DNA of 64,000 bases from Clostridiales bacterium (lineage in GTDB: Bacteria; Bacillota; Clostridia; Oscillospirales; Oscillospiraceae). The stretch covers positions 62,001 to 126,000 of the forward strand of contig DYCR01000002.1 of the NCBI GenBank assembly GCA_019418025.1, given 5' to 3'. Below the pieces are notes generated by a model that was given only the letters and a program-made list of their open reading frames with translations, was not told the origin of the DNA and searched no databases. The translations under genes were made by a program, and so were the position numbers. Of the stretch, positions 24,287-33,175 are shown piece after piece (position 1 is the stretch's first letter; each line of letters begins with the position of its first letter).

Positions 24287-24964
24287 ATGAAGCATTATTC
24301 TGTTGCAATCGATGGACCTGCCGGTGCAGGCAAAAGCACCATTGCCCGCCGTTTGGCGTCTGAACTGGGATTTTACTATGTGGACACCGGAGCAATCTAC
24401 CGCACACTGGGTTATTTTATGGACCTTGTGGGGATCGCACCGAAGGATATTGACGGGATCGCCCGCCTGATCGACGAGGTGACCATCGATATCGAATATG
24501 ATGAAAATGGTGCGCAGCATATGATCATGAATACCATCGATGTGACCGACGACATCCGCACCCCCGAAATGTCGAAAATCGCATCCCAGATCTCTGCGCA
24601 CAAGCTGGTTCGTGATGTTCTGCTGGATATGCAGCGGGATATGGCGAAAAAGCACAATGTGATTATGGACGGCCGCGATATCGGCACCGTTGTCCTGCCT
24701 CGGGCGGATGTAAAGTTTTTCCTGACTGCATCACCTGAGGTCAGAGCCAAGCGCCGCTTTGATGAGCTGCAGGCAAAAGGGACAAAGGATTCTTATGACA
24801 AGGTCCTCAAGGATATCATTCAGCGTGACTATGACGATTCTCATCGTCCCGTTGCTCCGCTGAAGCAGACCAAATCCCACATTCTGGTGGATACGTCAGA
24901 CATGACCATCGATCAGGTTGTGGAGACAATGAAGAAAACCGTTTTGGAGAAATGTAAACTATGA
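24287..24964 (+). CDS. cmk: Cytidylate kinase
   Basis: Phosphorylates CMP and dCMP. The 225-residue product has the P-loop GPAGAGKSTIARRLA, YYVDTGAIYRTLGYF with the substrate-binding residues, the DGRDIGTVVLPRADVKFFLTAS signature and the lid region RRFDELQAKG. GAAGGAG lies 10 bases before ATG 24287; a TTG two codons earlier is possible. The order cmk then ispH-rpsA, with a 4-base overlap, is common in Clostridia. Confidence 0.95.
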   Translation: MKHYSVAIDGPAGAGKSTIARRLASELGFYYVDTGAIYRTLGYFMDLVGIAPKDIDGIARLIDEVTIDIEYDENGAQHMIMNTIDVTDDIRTPEMSKIASQISAHKLVRDVLLDMQRDMAKKHNVIMDGRDIGTVVLPRADVKFFLTASPEVRAKRRFDELQAKGTKDSYDKVLKDIIQRDYDDSHRPVAPLKQTKSHILVDTSDMTIDQVVETMKKTVLEKCKL

Positions 24965-26910
24965 GCATTACAATTGCTAAAAACGCCGGATTTTGTTTTG
25001 GCGTGAACCGTGCTGTGGAGCTGGTTGAGCAGCAGGCACAGTCCGGCAAGCAGGTATTTACCTTGGGCCCGATCATTCACAACCGCCACGCAGTTGACCG
25101 TTTTGAGTCAATGGGCGTTCGGGTGATCGAGACCCCGGAGCAGGCCCCTGAGGGCAGCACCGTTATCATTCGTTCCCACGGAATTTCCCGTGAGGTCCAG
25201 CAGAGACTGGAAAATCAAAATGTAGAAGTCGTGGATGCCACCTGTCCCTTCGTCAAGCGGATCCATGATATTGTCAGCAAGGCTGAGGCAGAGGGACGTC
25301 TGCCTGTGATCATCGGCACAAGGACCCACCCGGAGGTGATCTCCATTGCGGGCTGGTGCAGCAAATGCGAGGTTTTTGAGACGCCTGAGGAGCTTGAAGC
25401 TTGGGCAAAACGCCCGGATGTGCCTTCTGACCTCCCGATTTGTATGGTTTGCCAAACAACCTCCACTGAATTTTTGTGGAAAATGTGCGGTGAAATTGCA
25501 AAAAAAGAGTTTACTAACCTGAAAATTTTTGATACAATATGTAAAGCAACTGAATTTCGGCAGAGTGAAGCGGCAAAGCTAAGCGCTGTATGTCAAGCCA
25601 TGGTCGTAGTCGGAGACGCCAAGAGTTCCAACACAGGCCGCCTCGCAATGATCTGCCGGGAACACTGCAATCAGGTATATCTGGTGGACAATGCCACTGA
25701 GCTAAACCCGGATGATTTCAGCGGTGTTACTGATGTTGGAATCACGGCTGGTGCATCAACACCGGCGTGGATTATAAAGGAGGTCAACAAGACTATGAGC
25801 GAAATCGTAAATGTTGAGACTGTAGAGGAGAATTTTGCCGAGCTTCTCGAGCAGTCCATCAAGACTTTAAATACAGGAGACAAGGTTACCGGCGTTGTTA
25901 CCCACATTGGCAACACTGAGATTCAGATCGATCTCGGCACCAAGCATGCCGGCTACATTCCTTATGACGAAGTCAGCGCAGATCCCACCGTTAAGCCCGA
26001 GGATATCCTGCACGTAGGCGACGAAATCGAGGTTTTCGTTGTTCGCGTCAACGATCAGGAGGGCACCTGCCAGCTGTCCAAGAAGAAGCTGGACGGCATG
26101 AAGATCTGGGAAGAGATGGCAACCTACGTGGACGACAAGACCAACGTTGAAGGCGTCATCACCGAGGAGAACAAGGGTGGTCTGGTTGCTACCGTTAAGG
26201 GCATCCGTGTGTTCATCCCCGCATCCCAGTCCGGCATCGCCAAGGGCGGTGACATGGCTGGCATGGTCGGCAAGACTGTCAAGATGAGAATTACCGAGGT
26301 CAACCGCGCACGCCGCCGTGTAATCGGCTCCATCCGTGCCGTTACCGCTGAGGAGCGCAAGGCTGCTCAGGAGAAGATCTGGAGCGAGATCCAGGAGGGC
26401 GCAAAGTACCACGGTGTGGTCAAGAGCCTGACCTCCTACGGTGCATTCGTTGATATCGGCGGTGTTGATGGCATGGTCCATGTCTCCGAGCTGAGCTGGA
26501 ACCGCATCAAGACCCCTGCTGACGTTGTTAAGGTCGGCGATGAGATCGATGTTTACGTCATCTCCTTCGACCCCGTTAAGCACAAGATCTCTCTGGGCTA
26601 CAAGACCGCTGAGATGAATCCTTGGAATCAGTTCATGACCAACTACAATGTTGGCGACGTGGTCGATGCCAAGATCGTTAAGCTGATGACCTTCGGCGCA
26701 TTCGCTGAGATCATCCCCGGTGTTGACGGCCTGATCCACATCTCTCAGATCGCTGACCGTCGTATCGCAAAGCCTGAGGACGTTCTGACCGAGGGTCAGG
26801 AGGTTCAGGTCAAGATCACTGACGTTGACGCTGAGAACAAGCGTATCTCCCTGTCTATCCGCGCTCTGCTGGACGATGCTGAGGACTACGCTGACGAGGA
26901 TGCTGAGTAA
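24961..26910 (+). CDS. ispH-rpsA: Fused HMB-PP reductase and ribosomal protein S1
   Basis: A 649-residue fusion known from Clostridia. Residues 1-278 are IspH, the last enzyme of the MEP isoprenoid pathway, with 4Fe-4S ligands C12 (AGFCFGVNRA), C95 (DATCPFVKR) and C194 (DTICKATEFRQ) and active-site His in GPIIHN, RSHG and RTHPEV. From about residue 300 four S1 RNA-binding domains follow, the third and fourth the most canonical (GVVKSLTSYGAFVDIGGVDG; KIVKLMTFGAFAEI). The S1 half uses strongly preferred codons, as in highly expressed genes, unlike the IspH half. An internal ribosome site lies exactly at the junction. Confidence 0.95.
   Translation: MSITIAKNAGFCFGVNRAVELVEQQAQSGKQVFTLGPIIHNRHAVDRFESMGVRVIETPEQAPEGSTVIIRSHGISREVQQRLENQNVEVVDATCPFVKRIHDIVSKAEAEGRLPVIIGTRTHPEVISIAGWCSKCEVFETPEELEAWAKRPDVPSDLPICMVCQTTSTEFLWKMCGEIAKKEFTNLKIFDTICKATEFRQSEAAKLSAVCQAMVVVGDAKSSNTGRLAMICREHCNQVYLVDNATELNPDDFSGVTDVGITAGASTPAWIIKEVNKTMSEIVNVETVEENFAELLEQSIKTLNTGDKVTGVVTHIGNTEIQIDLGTKHAGYIPYDEVSADPTVKPEDILHVGDEIEVFVVRVNDQEGTCQLSKKKLDGMKIWEEMATYVDDKTNVEGVITEENKGGLVATVKGIRVFIPASQSGIAKGGDMAGMVGKTVKMRITEVNRARRRVIGSIRAVTAEERKAAQEKIWSEIQEGAKYHGVVKSLTSYGAFVDIGGVDGMVHVSELSWNRIKTPADVVKVGDEIDVYVISFDPVKHKISLGYKTAEMNPWNQFMTNYNVGDVVDAKIVKLMTFGAFAEIIPGVDGLIHISQIADRRIAKPEDVLTEGQEVQVKITDVDAENKRISLSIRALLDDAEDYADEDAE
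25776..25797 (+). promoter_or_regulatory. Internal Shine-Dalgarno and start for a free S1 protein
   Basis: AAAGGAGG at 25776-25783 is followed after 11 bases by an in-frame ATG at 25795 (MSEIVNVETVEENF). This is codon 279 of the fusion, at the boundary between the IspH and S1 parts. Initiation here would give a 371-residue stand-alone four-domain S1. Confidence 0.6.
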
Positions 26911-26925
26911 TTCATAGATTCCTAC

Positions 26926-26958
26926 ATACCGGAGCCGAGTTGATACCGGCTCCGGTAT
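26926..26958 (+). terminator. Hairpin after ispH-rpsA
   Basis: ATACCGGAGCC and GGCTCCGGTAT form an 11-bp perfect stem with an 11-base loop. There is no clean T-run, so it may end only part of the transcripts or protect the 3' end. Confidence 0.55.
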
Positions 26959-26980
26959 CGTGATTTCTGGAGGTTAAATA

Positions 26981-27265
26981 ATGGTTAAACATATTGTCAT
27001 GTACACCCTCAATGAAGGCGTTGATAAAGAGACTGCGGTAGAAGAAATTTCCGGACTGCTGGAGCCGTTGGTCGGGAAAATCCCGGGGCTGAGTTGGATG
27101 GAGGTCTGCCAGAGCTATCAGGGAGATATGGACTACTGCCTTTATTCTGAGTTTGAAACCCGCGAGGATCTGGAGGCCTATCAGGTCAATCCCCTGCATT
27201 TGGAGGCAAAGGAAAAATTCCACCATTATATTGCAACCCGTGTGAGCGCTGACTACGAATATTAA
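26981..27265 (+). CDS. Dabb (stress-responsive A/B barrel) family protein
   Basis: A 94-residue dimeric ferredoxin-like barrel protein. Family traits are the MVKHIVMYTL start, the GLSWMEVCQSY strand, the SEFETREDLEAYQVNPLH segment and the final strand. Dabb proteins have various or unknown roles; no catalytic residue is evident. CTGGAGG precedes ATG 26981. It lies before the ACT and PFL genes with short gaps, so the three may form one unit. Confidence 0.88.
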   Translation: MVKHIVMYTLNEGVDKETAVEEISGLLEPLVGKIPGLSWMEVCQSYQGDMDYCLYSEFETREDLEAYQVNPLHLEAKEKFHHYIATRVSADYEY

Positions 27266-27277
27266 GAGGTGTCCGGG

Positions 27278-27547
27278 ATGAAAGCGATTGTAACAGTGGT
27301 TGGTAAAGATCGGGTTGGTATCATTGCGGCTGTATGCAACCGGTTGGCGCAGTACAACATCAATGTGATGGATATCAGCCAGACGGTCATGCAGGAATAT
27401 TTTACCATGATGATGGTCGTCGATATCTCCTCCGCCTCCAAGGCTTTGGCGGAGCTGAGCGTGGAGATGGAGGGCTTCGGTGTTGAGCAGGGCCTGACGA
27501 TCCGGATTCAGCGCGAGGATATCTTTGAGGCGATGTACAGGATTTGA
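27278..27547 (+). CDS. ACT domain protein (UPF0237)
   Basis: An 89-residue single ACT domain, the UPF0237 family (TVVGKDRVGIIAAVCNRLAQYNINVMDISQTVM). ACT domains usually bind amino acids and regulate partner enzymes. I chose ATG 27278 with AAGAGGTG just upstream, rather than GTG 27269 which lies inside that site. It stands 9 bases before the PFL family gene, its constant neighbour in many Firmicutes, so it may be the ligand-sensing partner of that protein. Confidence 0.9.
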   Translation: MKAIVTVVGKDRVGIIAAVCNRLAQYNINVMDISQTVMQEYFTMMMVVDISSASKALAELSVEMEGFGVEQGLTIRIQREDIFEAMYRI

Positions 27548-27556
27548 GGACGGAAT

Positions 27557-28915
27557 ATGTTGAATCAGAAGGATATTTTTAAGACCATTGACATGATCGA
27601 CAAACGGCATCTGGATATCCGCACGATCACGATGGGCATCTCCCTGCGGGATTGCGCACATCCGGAGATGAAGGTGAGTTGTGACAAGATCTATGACAAG
27701 ATCACGCACCGTGCGGAGAATCTGGTACGGGTGGGAGAGGAAATCGAGCGAGAGTTCGGCATCCCCATCGTAAACAAACGGATCTCTGTCACGCCCATTT
27801 CCATGGTGGCCGAAAGCTGCGAGACCGATACTTATGTGCCCTTTGCGCAAGCCTTGGACCGGGCAGCAAAGACCTGCGGTGTCAACTTTATCGGCGGTTT
27901 TTCCGCGTTGGTACAAAAAGGCTGCACCAAAGGGGACCGTATCCTGATTGAATCCATTCCGGAGGCGATGGCTGCGACGGAATGTGTCTGTGCCAGCGTC
28001 AACGTCGGTTCTACAAGAGCCGGCATCAATATGAATGCAGTCGCGCTGATGGGAAAGATCATCAAGGAAACTGCACATATTACCGAGGCTCAGGATGGCC
28101 TTGGGTGTGCCAAGCTGGTGGTATTCTGCAACGCAGTGGAGGACAACCCCTTTATGGCGGGAGCCTTCCACGGCGTGGGAGAGCCGGAATGTGTCCTGAA
28201 TGTGGGCGTCTCCGGTCCGGGTGTGGTTTACCATGCGTTGAAGGGTGTGAAAGGCATGCCCTTTGATGATGTGGCAGAGATAATCAAAAAGACAGCGTTT
28301 CAGATCACTCGGATGGGCCAGATCGTAGGAGACGAAGCATCCAGACGGCTTGGGGTTCCTTTCGGCATTGTGGATCTGAGCCTGGCGCCTACACCTGCCG
28401 TAGGAGACAGTGTGGCCCGTATCCTTGAGGAAATGGGTCTGGAGGTCTGCGGTATTCACGGAACCACAGCGGCACTGGCCTTGCTGAACGATGCGGTGAA
28501 GAAGGGCGGTGTCATGGCGAGCAACCATGTTGGCGGCCTGTCCGGCGCCTTTATCCCCGTCTCTGAGGACGAGGGTATGATTGCCGCAGCAGAAAGCGGC
28601 GTGCTGACCCTGAACAAGCTGGAGGCAATGACCTGCGTATGTTCGGTTGGTCTGGATATGATCGCAGTTCCGGGAGATACCACAGCAGAGACGATCTCTG
28701 CCATTATTGCCGACGAGGCCGCTATTGGCATGGTCAATAGCAAAACAACGGCAGTTCGTATTATCCCGGCACCCGGTAAGACCGTAGGTGACCGTGTGGA
28801 GATGGGCGGCCTGTTGGGCTCTGCGCCGGTCATGCCGGTATATGGACAGTCCAGTGCAGAGTTTATCGCAAGGGGCGGACGCATCCCTGCACCCCTGCAA
28901 AGCCTGAAGAACTGA
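27557..28915 (+). CDS. PFL family protein (UPF0210/DUF711)
   Basis: A 452-residue cytosolic protein of the UPF0210 family. It has a fold related to pyruvate formate-lyase/ribonucleotide reductase barrels but no known reaction and no glycyl-radical motif. Family segments include DIRTITMGISLRDC, NVGSTRAGINMNAVALMG, GVSGPGVVYHAL, DLSLAPTPAVGDSVA, IHGTTAALALLNDAVKKGG and the C-terminal GGRIPAPLQSLKN. The tight link with an upstream ACT protein suggests regulation by an amino acid. Length is typical. Confidence 0.9.
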   Translation: MLNQKDIFKTIDMIDKRHLDIRTITMGISLRDCAHPEMKVSCDKIYDKITHRAENLVRVGEEIEREFGIPIVNKRISVTPISMVAESCETDTYVPFAQALDRAAKTCGVNFIGGFSALVQKGCTKGDRILIESIPEAMAATECVCASVNVGSTRAGINMNAVALMGKIIKETAHITEAQDGLGCAKLVVFCNAVEDNPFMAGAFHGVGEPECVLNVGVSGPGVVYHALKGVKGMPFDDVAEIIKKTAFQITRMGQIVGDEASRRLGVPFGIVDLSLAPTPAVGDSVARILEEMGLEVCGIHGTTAALALLNDAVKKGGVMASNHVGGLSGAFIPVSEDEGMIAAAESGVLTLNKLEAMTCVCSVGLDMIAVPGDTTAETISAIIADEAAIGMVNSKTTAVRIIPAPGKTVGDRVEMGGLLGSAPVMPVYGQSSAEFIARGGRIPAPLQSLKN

Positions 28916-28950
28916 CAGGCGGGAGAATCGCTGTACAGTGATATATCATA

Positions 28951-28983
28951 AACAGCAGTGCTGCAATTTGCGGCACTGCTGTT
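28951..28983 (+). terminator. Hairpin ending the Dabb-ACT-PFL unit
   Basis: AACAGCAGTGC and GCACTGCTGTT, an 11-bp perfect stem with an 11-base loop, followed by TCAATAT. It lies 35 bases after the PFL stop. Confidence 0.65.
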
Positions 28984-29055
28984 TCAATATGTTAAGAGTC
29001 AATGGGAGGCTTGAGACTTTTGGAAAAGCTTATTTTCCCGTGGCATGAACTGTGA

Positions 29056-29102
29056 GAAAAAAAGATCCCCCTGTACGGCCGGAAAAGGCCGTGCAGGGGG
29101 AT
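29056..29102 (-). terminator. Intrinsic terminator of pta
   Basis: A long stem (29064-29080 with 29087-29102; one G-T pair, rich in C runs) that on the minus strand is followed by CTTTTTTT. It lies 25 bases past the pta stop. Confidence 0.9.
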
Positions 29103-29127
29103 GTATGCTTGTACGATCCTAAGGGGA

Positions 29128-30126
29128 TTACACCATTGCGCAGGTGATGATCGCCATCTTGTAGACCTCGTCAGCATTGCAGCCACGGGACAGGTCGTTG
29201 ATGGGAGCGTTCAGACCCTGCAGGATGGGGCCGTAGGCTTCGTATCCGCCCAGACGCTGTGCGATCTTGTAGCCGATGTTGCCGGCCTCGATGCAGGGGA
29301 ACACAAAGGTGTTGGCGTAGCCTGCAACCTTGGAGCCGGGGAACTTCAGCTGACCCACCTCGGGAGCAACAGCGGCATCGAACTGCATCTCGCCGTCAAT
29401 TGCAAGCTCGGGAGCCATTTCCTTCGCGATGGCGGTGGCATCGTGGCTCAGCTTGACGGTGCCGCCCTTACCGGAGCCGTTGGTGGAGAAGCTCAGCATT
29501 GCCACCTTGGGGTCAATACCAAAGACCTGTGCAGTCTTAGCGGTCTCGACGGCAACCTCAGCCAGTTTCTGGGCAGCGGAGATCACAACATTGCCGTCCT
29601 TGTCAACGGTGTCCTGATAGTCGATGTTGATTGCGCAGTCGCCCATGGCCAGCTTTTCTTCACCGCGGACCAGAATGAAGCAGGAAGAAACCAAATGTGC
29701 GCCCTTCTTGGTCTTGACCAGCTGCAGAGCAGGACGGACGGTGTCTGCGGTGGAGTAGGTTGCGCCGCCCAGCAGAGCGTCAGCATAGCCCATCTTCACC
29801 AGCATGGTGCCGAAATAGTTGCCCTTGGACAGAGCGGTGCGGCACTCCTCGGCAGTCATCTTGCCCTTGCGCAGCTCGACCATCTTCTCAACCATGGCAT
29901 CCATGCCCTCGTAAGTGGCGGGGTCCAGGATCTCAACACCCTCGATGTTGAAACCGCCCTTGGCGGCGTTGGCCTTGACTTCCTCCACGTTGCCCACCAG
30001 AATCGGGGTCAGGAAGCCGCCCTCGACCAGACGGGAAGTGGCCTCCAGAATGCGGGCGTCGTGGCCCTCGGTAAAGACGATCTTGCGGGGATTTGCCTTC
30101 AAGGTTTCGATCATTGCATTGAACAT
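29128..30126 (-). CDS. pta: Phosphate acetyltransferase
   Basis: Interconverts acetyl-CoA and acetyl phosphate, the step before acetate kinase in acetate fermentation. The 332-residue product is the short single-domain form. Family segments include FTEGHDARILEA, LVGNVEEV, MLVKMGYADALLGGATYSTADTVRPALQLVKTKKG, VSSCFILV, MLSFSTNGSGKG and the C-terminal NDLSRGCNADEVYKMAIITCA. It uses preferred codons, so it is probably well expressed. CTGGAGG precedes its ATG. No ackA is adjacent; the gene is transcribed alone. Confidence 0.95.
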   Translation of the reverse strand: MFNAMIETLKANPRKIVFTEGHDARILEATSRLVEGGFLTPILVGNVEEVKANAAKGGFNIEGVEILDPATYEGMDAMVEKMVELRKGKMTAEECRTALSKGNYFGTMLVKMGYADALLGGATYSTADTVRPALQLVKTKKGAHLVSSCFILVRGEEKLAMGDCAINIDYQDTVDKDGNVVISAAQKLAEVAVETAKTAQVFGIDPKVAMLSFSTNGSGKGGTVKLSHDATAIAKEMAPELAIDGEMQFDAAVAPEVGQLKFPGSKVAGYANTFVFPCIEAGNIGYKIAQRLGGYEAYGPILQGLNAPINDLSRGCNADEVYKMAIITCAMV

Positions 30127-30191
30127 GACAAGTTACCTCCAGAAATATTCGTTTTTTATGGTCAAGCAGTGCCATAAAATCGCATTATAGT

Positions 30192-30220
30192 ATTATACAC
30201 CAGAATGCGTCATGGTGCAA
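30192..30220 (-). promoter_or_regulatory. Promoter of pta
   Basis: Minus strand TTGCAC (30215-30220), 17 bases, TATAAT (30192-30197), about 65 bases before the start codon. Confidence 0.8.
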
Positions 30221-30410
30221 CCTCTTTTGAGAAATTATGCCTGCCGAGGGGGAGAAAAAGGAAGCTATCCAGAACATTATGAAGAGAAAATGCCGGGTGT
30301 TGTTCGGTATTGTGGTAAAAATAAGGGCGGATTCTGTACAAAACGAAAGATACAGGCTATATTATGCAAATTGACTTATATTGCGGCGCTCTTTTTGTGA
30401 AATATGCGAG
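30221..30410. other. Intergenic stretch between pta and ade promoters
   Basis: About 190 bases of AT-rich sequence between the two divergent promoters. I find no conserved coding frame (a 62-codon frame at 30212-30400 has no ribosome site or family features), no purine-riboswitch core and no strong hairpin. It may hold operator sites for ade or pta, but nothing can be named. Confidence 0.5.
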
Positions 30411-30440
30411 TTAGACAACAGGCGTTGAAAATGGTACAAT
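30411..30440 (+). promoter_or_regulatory. Promoter of ade
   Basis: TTAGAC at 30411-30416, 18 bases, TACAAT at 30435-30440, 36 bases before the ade start. Match to consensus is moderate. Confidence 0.5.
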
Positions 30441-30475
30441 CAGAAAAAATTTTTACATAAAAGGAGGATCACACG

Positions 30476-32206
30476 ATGGCACATGCAGAAAGCTGGTCCG
30501 GAAAGGTCAACCGAAGGATCTTGAAAAAACAGCGGATCATTGATGTGGCAGCAGGCCGCGAAAAGGCCGACCTTGTTCTGAAGAATGCAACCTATGTAGA
30601 TGTATTTTCCGGATGCCTTGCTACGGATGATATCGCAGTGGCAGAGGGCCTGATCGTCGGTCAGGGAAGCTATGAGGGCGCAGTGGAAGTGGACATGACC
30701 GGGAAGATCGTTTGCCCCGGCTTTATCGATGCACATATCCATCTGGAATCAAGTTTGGTGTCACCTCGGGAATTTGCCCGGGCGGTTTTGCCCCACGGAA
30801 CGACCACGGTCATCACAGATCCCCATGAGATCACAAATGTTATGGGTACCGATGGGATCGACTACATGCTGGAGGCCAGTGAAGATCTTCCACTTGATGT
30901 ACTGTTTATGGTTCCAAGCTGTGTTCCGGCCACGCCGATGGATGAGAGTGGAGCGAATCTTGATTATCGGGACATCGACACCTTTTTTGACCATCCCAGA
31001 GTGTTGGGACTGGGTGAAATGATGGACTTTCCTGGGATCATCCGTGCAGATGCAGGCCCTGTGTCGAAAATCGTGACATCCCAGTGTCATCATAAGAAAA
31101 TCGACGGACATGCTCCGGGGCTCCGTGGGCATGAGTTGAATGCCTATGTGGCGGCAGGCGTCTACTCTGACCACGAGTGCGGCGATATACAGGATGCCTT
31201 GGAGAAGATCCGCCGGGGGCAGTATATCATGATAAGAGAGGGCACCGCAGCAAAAAATCTTGAGGCGCTTGTGGGCCTTTTGGGGGAGCAGTATTACACA
31301 AGATGCATGCTCTGCACCGATGATAAGCATCCGTCTGACCTGCTGGAAAAGGGACATATCGACTACATTTGCAGAAAAGCGGTGGCCTTGGGGGCAGATC
31401 CCATTCGTGTGGTTCAGGCAGCCTGCTACCATGCGGCCCGCTATTTCCTGCTGAACAACCGCGGTGCCATTGCGCCGGGGTATCTGGCAGACTTCTCTGT
31501 GATCGACAACCTGACAGATTTCAACGTCCAGATGGTATACAAGCGTGGCAGATTGATATATGGTGACGGCAAACTGGAGGAAATACCGCAATCCCACATT
31601 TCTCCCAGACTGCAGGAAATGGCGGAGCATACATTCCATGTGGATCACATGACACCCAGAGATTTTGCAGAGTGGCGTCCGAGAGGTGTGATCGGTATGG
31701 TTCCCGGCCAGATCGTCACACAGGACTGCGGATATGCAGAAGAGGTGGATATCAGTACCGACACGCTGAAGATGGCCGTTGTGGAGCGCCATAAAAACAC
31801 ACGCCACATCGGTATTGGCTATCTGCGGGGCTATGGATTGAAGCGGGGCGCAGTTGCCACCTCCGTTGCCCACGACAGCCACAATATCATTGTGGTGGCG
31901 GCTAATGATGAGGACATGGCCCTTGCGGTCAATACCATCACCAAAAATGCAGGCGGCATCGTTGTCGTGAATGAGGGGAAGGTGCTTGCGCAGCTGCCTC
32001 TGGAGATCGCGGGGCTGATGAGCAGCCGTCCGCTGACAGAGGTGAACGATCTGCTGGAGCAGGCGAAGAGAACAGCCCATGAGCTGGGGATCAAGGAAGA
32101 GGTAGACCCCTTTATGACCCTGAGCTTTATGAGCCTGCCGGTGATCCCGACCCTCCGGCTGACCACCAGAGGCGTGATCGACGTGGCTACCCAAAAGTAT
32201 ATTTGA
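30476..32206 (+). CDS. ade: Adenine deaminase
   Basis: Deaminates adenine to hypoxanthine with release of ammonia, for purine salvage or nitrogen supply. The 576-residue product belongs to the amidohydrolase-type Ade family: metal-binding PGFIDAHIHLESS (about residues 80-92), GTTTVITDPHEI, GHAPGLRGHELNAYVAAGVYSDHE, MLCTDDKHPSDL, and the C-terminal Ade domain with GLMSSRPLTEVNDLLEQ. Length is standard. AAAGGAGG precedes ATG 30476. Together with the deo/cdd genes downstream it builds a purine and nucleoside salvage region. Confidence 0.95.
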   Translation: MAHAESWSGKVNRRILKKQRIIDVAAGREKADLVLKNATYVDVFSGCLATDDIAVAEGLIVGQGSYEGAVEVDMTGKIVCPGFIDAHIHLESSLVSPREFARAVLPHGTTTVITDPHEITNVMGTDGIDYMLEASEDLPLDVLFMVPSCVPATPMDESGANLDYRDIDTFFDHPRVLGLGEMMDFPGIIRADAGPVSKIVTSQCHHKKIDGHAPGLRGHELNAYVAAGVYSDHECGDIQDALEKIRRGQYIMIREGTAAKNLEALVGLLGEQYYTRCMLCTDDKHPSDLLEKGHIDYICRKAVALGADPIRVVQAACYHAARYFLLNNRGAIAPGYLADFSVIDNLTDFNVQMVYKRGRLIYGDGKLEEIPQSHISPRLQEMAEHTFHVDHMTPRDFAEWRPRGVIGMVPGQIVTQDCGYAEEVDISTDTLKMAVVERHKNTRHIGIGYLRGYGLKRGAVATSVAHDSHNIIVVAANDEDMALAVNTITKNAGGIVVVNEGKVLAQLPLEIAGLMSSRPLTEVNDLLEQAKRTAHELGIKEEVDPFMTLSFMSLPVIPTLRLTTRGVIDVATQKYI

Positions 32207-32215
32207 TGATACCAA

Positions 32216-32249
32216 AACACCCGTTTGCACATCTCGGCAGGCGGGTGTT
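32216..32249 (+). terminator. Hairpin after ade
   Basis: AACACCCG and CGGGTGTT form an 8-bp stem around an 18-base loop, starting 10 bases past the ade stop. The following sequence CGCTATT is not a clear T-run. Confidence 0.45.
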
Positions 32250-32292
32250 CGCTATTACGGAATATTTGTTCTGCAAATTCATAAAATTTAAC

Positions 32293-32321
32293 TTGAATTT
32301 TGCACTGTGCTGTATCATAAT
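32293..32321 (+). promoter_or_regulatory. Promoter of the IclR regulator operon
   Basis: TTGAAT at 32293-32298, 17 bases, CATAAT at 32316-32321, 34 bases before the start codon at 32356. Confidence 0.65.
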
Positions 32322-32355
32322 AAGGAGGAAAGACCGACTATTGGAGGGATATACC

Positions 32356-33141
32356 ATGCCAACCCAAGGCAGATCCGTGCATTCCGTAGAAAAAGCCATC
32401 ACGCTGTTGGACTGTTTCTGGCATGCAGGGGGGAGTTTGTCACTGACAGAGCTTGTTCAGCGGACTGGCTGGGCAAAAAGCACCGTCCACGGCCTGCTTG
32501 CGTCCATGCTGGAGTCAGCAGTTGTAGAGCAGGACAAAACAGACGGAAAATACCGATTGGGCTATCACTTGTTTGAACTGGGAAGCAGTGTGGCGGCTTC
32601 TTGGAATGTGATGGGGATCGTCCGACCTTATTTGGAGGAAATTGCAGAAAAGGTAGGGGAAAGTGCCTATCTTGCCCGACTCAGCGGCGATGAGCTGATC
32701 CTTGCAGAGTGTATCGAGCCGCACAATGGTTTTCGGGTATCTTCGGAGCCGGGCAGCCGCATCCCGCTGCATTGCTCCAGCGAGGGCAAGTGCATCCTCT
32801 CGGCGATGCCTCTGGATCGGGCAAAGGCCCTGCTTCAGCGCAAGGGGATGGAGGCCTATACGGCAAACACCATCACCACATGGGAGGGACTGGAGCCTCA
32901 GCTTGCCCTTACCAACGAACTGGGATACGCAGTTGAGCGGGGGGAATACCGCAACGGACTGCAAAGCGTTGGGGCGCCCATTTATGACAGCACCGGAAAA
33001 TGCAGCTATGCCATCGCGGTGATCGGCATTCGGGACACCAGTCAGGTAGGAACAGACCGCAACACCATCGCCTATGTTAAGGAGGCGGCGGAGCGCGCGT
33101 CTTATGATCTGGGCTGGCGCAAGGACCGGAAACACGGATGA
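32356..33141 (+). CDS. IclR family transcriptional regulator
   Basis: A 261-residue regulator with the N-terminal winged HTH of IclR (residues about 8-70; LTELVQRTGWAKSTVHGLLASM) and the C-terminal ligand-binding domain (about 85-250; LARLSGDELILAECIEP, GSRIPLHCSSEGKCILSAM, GYAVERGEYRNGLQSVGAPIYD). TTGGAGGG precedes ATG 32356. It opens a run of nucleoside salvage genes (tdk, deoC, deoD, deoB, cdd), so it may control them in response to a nucleoside or deoxyribose derivative; that is inference from position. Confidence 0.9.
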   Translation: MPTQGRSVHSVEKAITLLDCFWHAGGSLSLTELVQRTGWAKSTVHGLLASMLESAVVEQDKTDGKYRLGYHLFELGSSVAASWNVMGIVRPYLEEIAEKVGESAYLARLSGDELILAECIEPHNGFRVSSEPGSRIPLHCSSEGKCILSAMPLDRAKALLQRKGMEAYTANTITTWEGLEPQLALTNELGYAVERGEYRNGLQSVGAPIYDSTGKCSYAIAVIGIRDTSQVGTDRNTIAYVKEAAERASYDLGWRKDRKHG

Positions 33142-33175
33142 ATCCGGAAAAATAACGGAGGGGAATCGACCGAGA

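Noticed and set aside
26912..28900. Long minus-strand open frame opposite the ACT and PFL genes
   Set aside because: It is the antisense of well-supported genes, rich in His, Cys and Asp as shadow frames are, with no ribosome site and no family motif.
29101..30177. Long plus-strand open frame opposite pta
   Set aside because: Pta is clearly encoded on the minus strand with promoter and terminator; the plus frame is a shadow caused by strong codon bias.
30221..30475. Purine riboswitch before ade
   Set aside because: The conserved core and the two kissing loops are not visible in the 255 bases upstream of ade.
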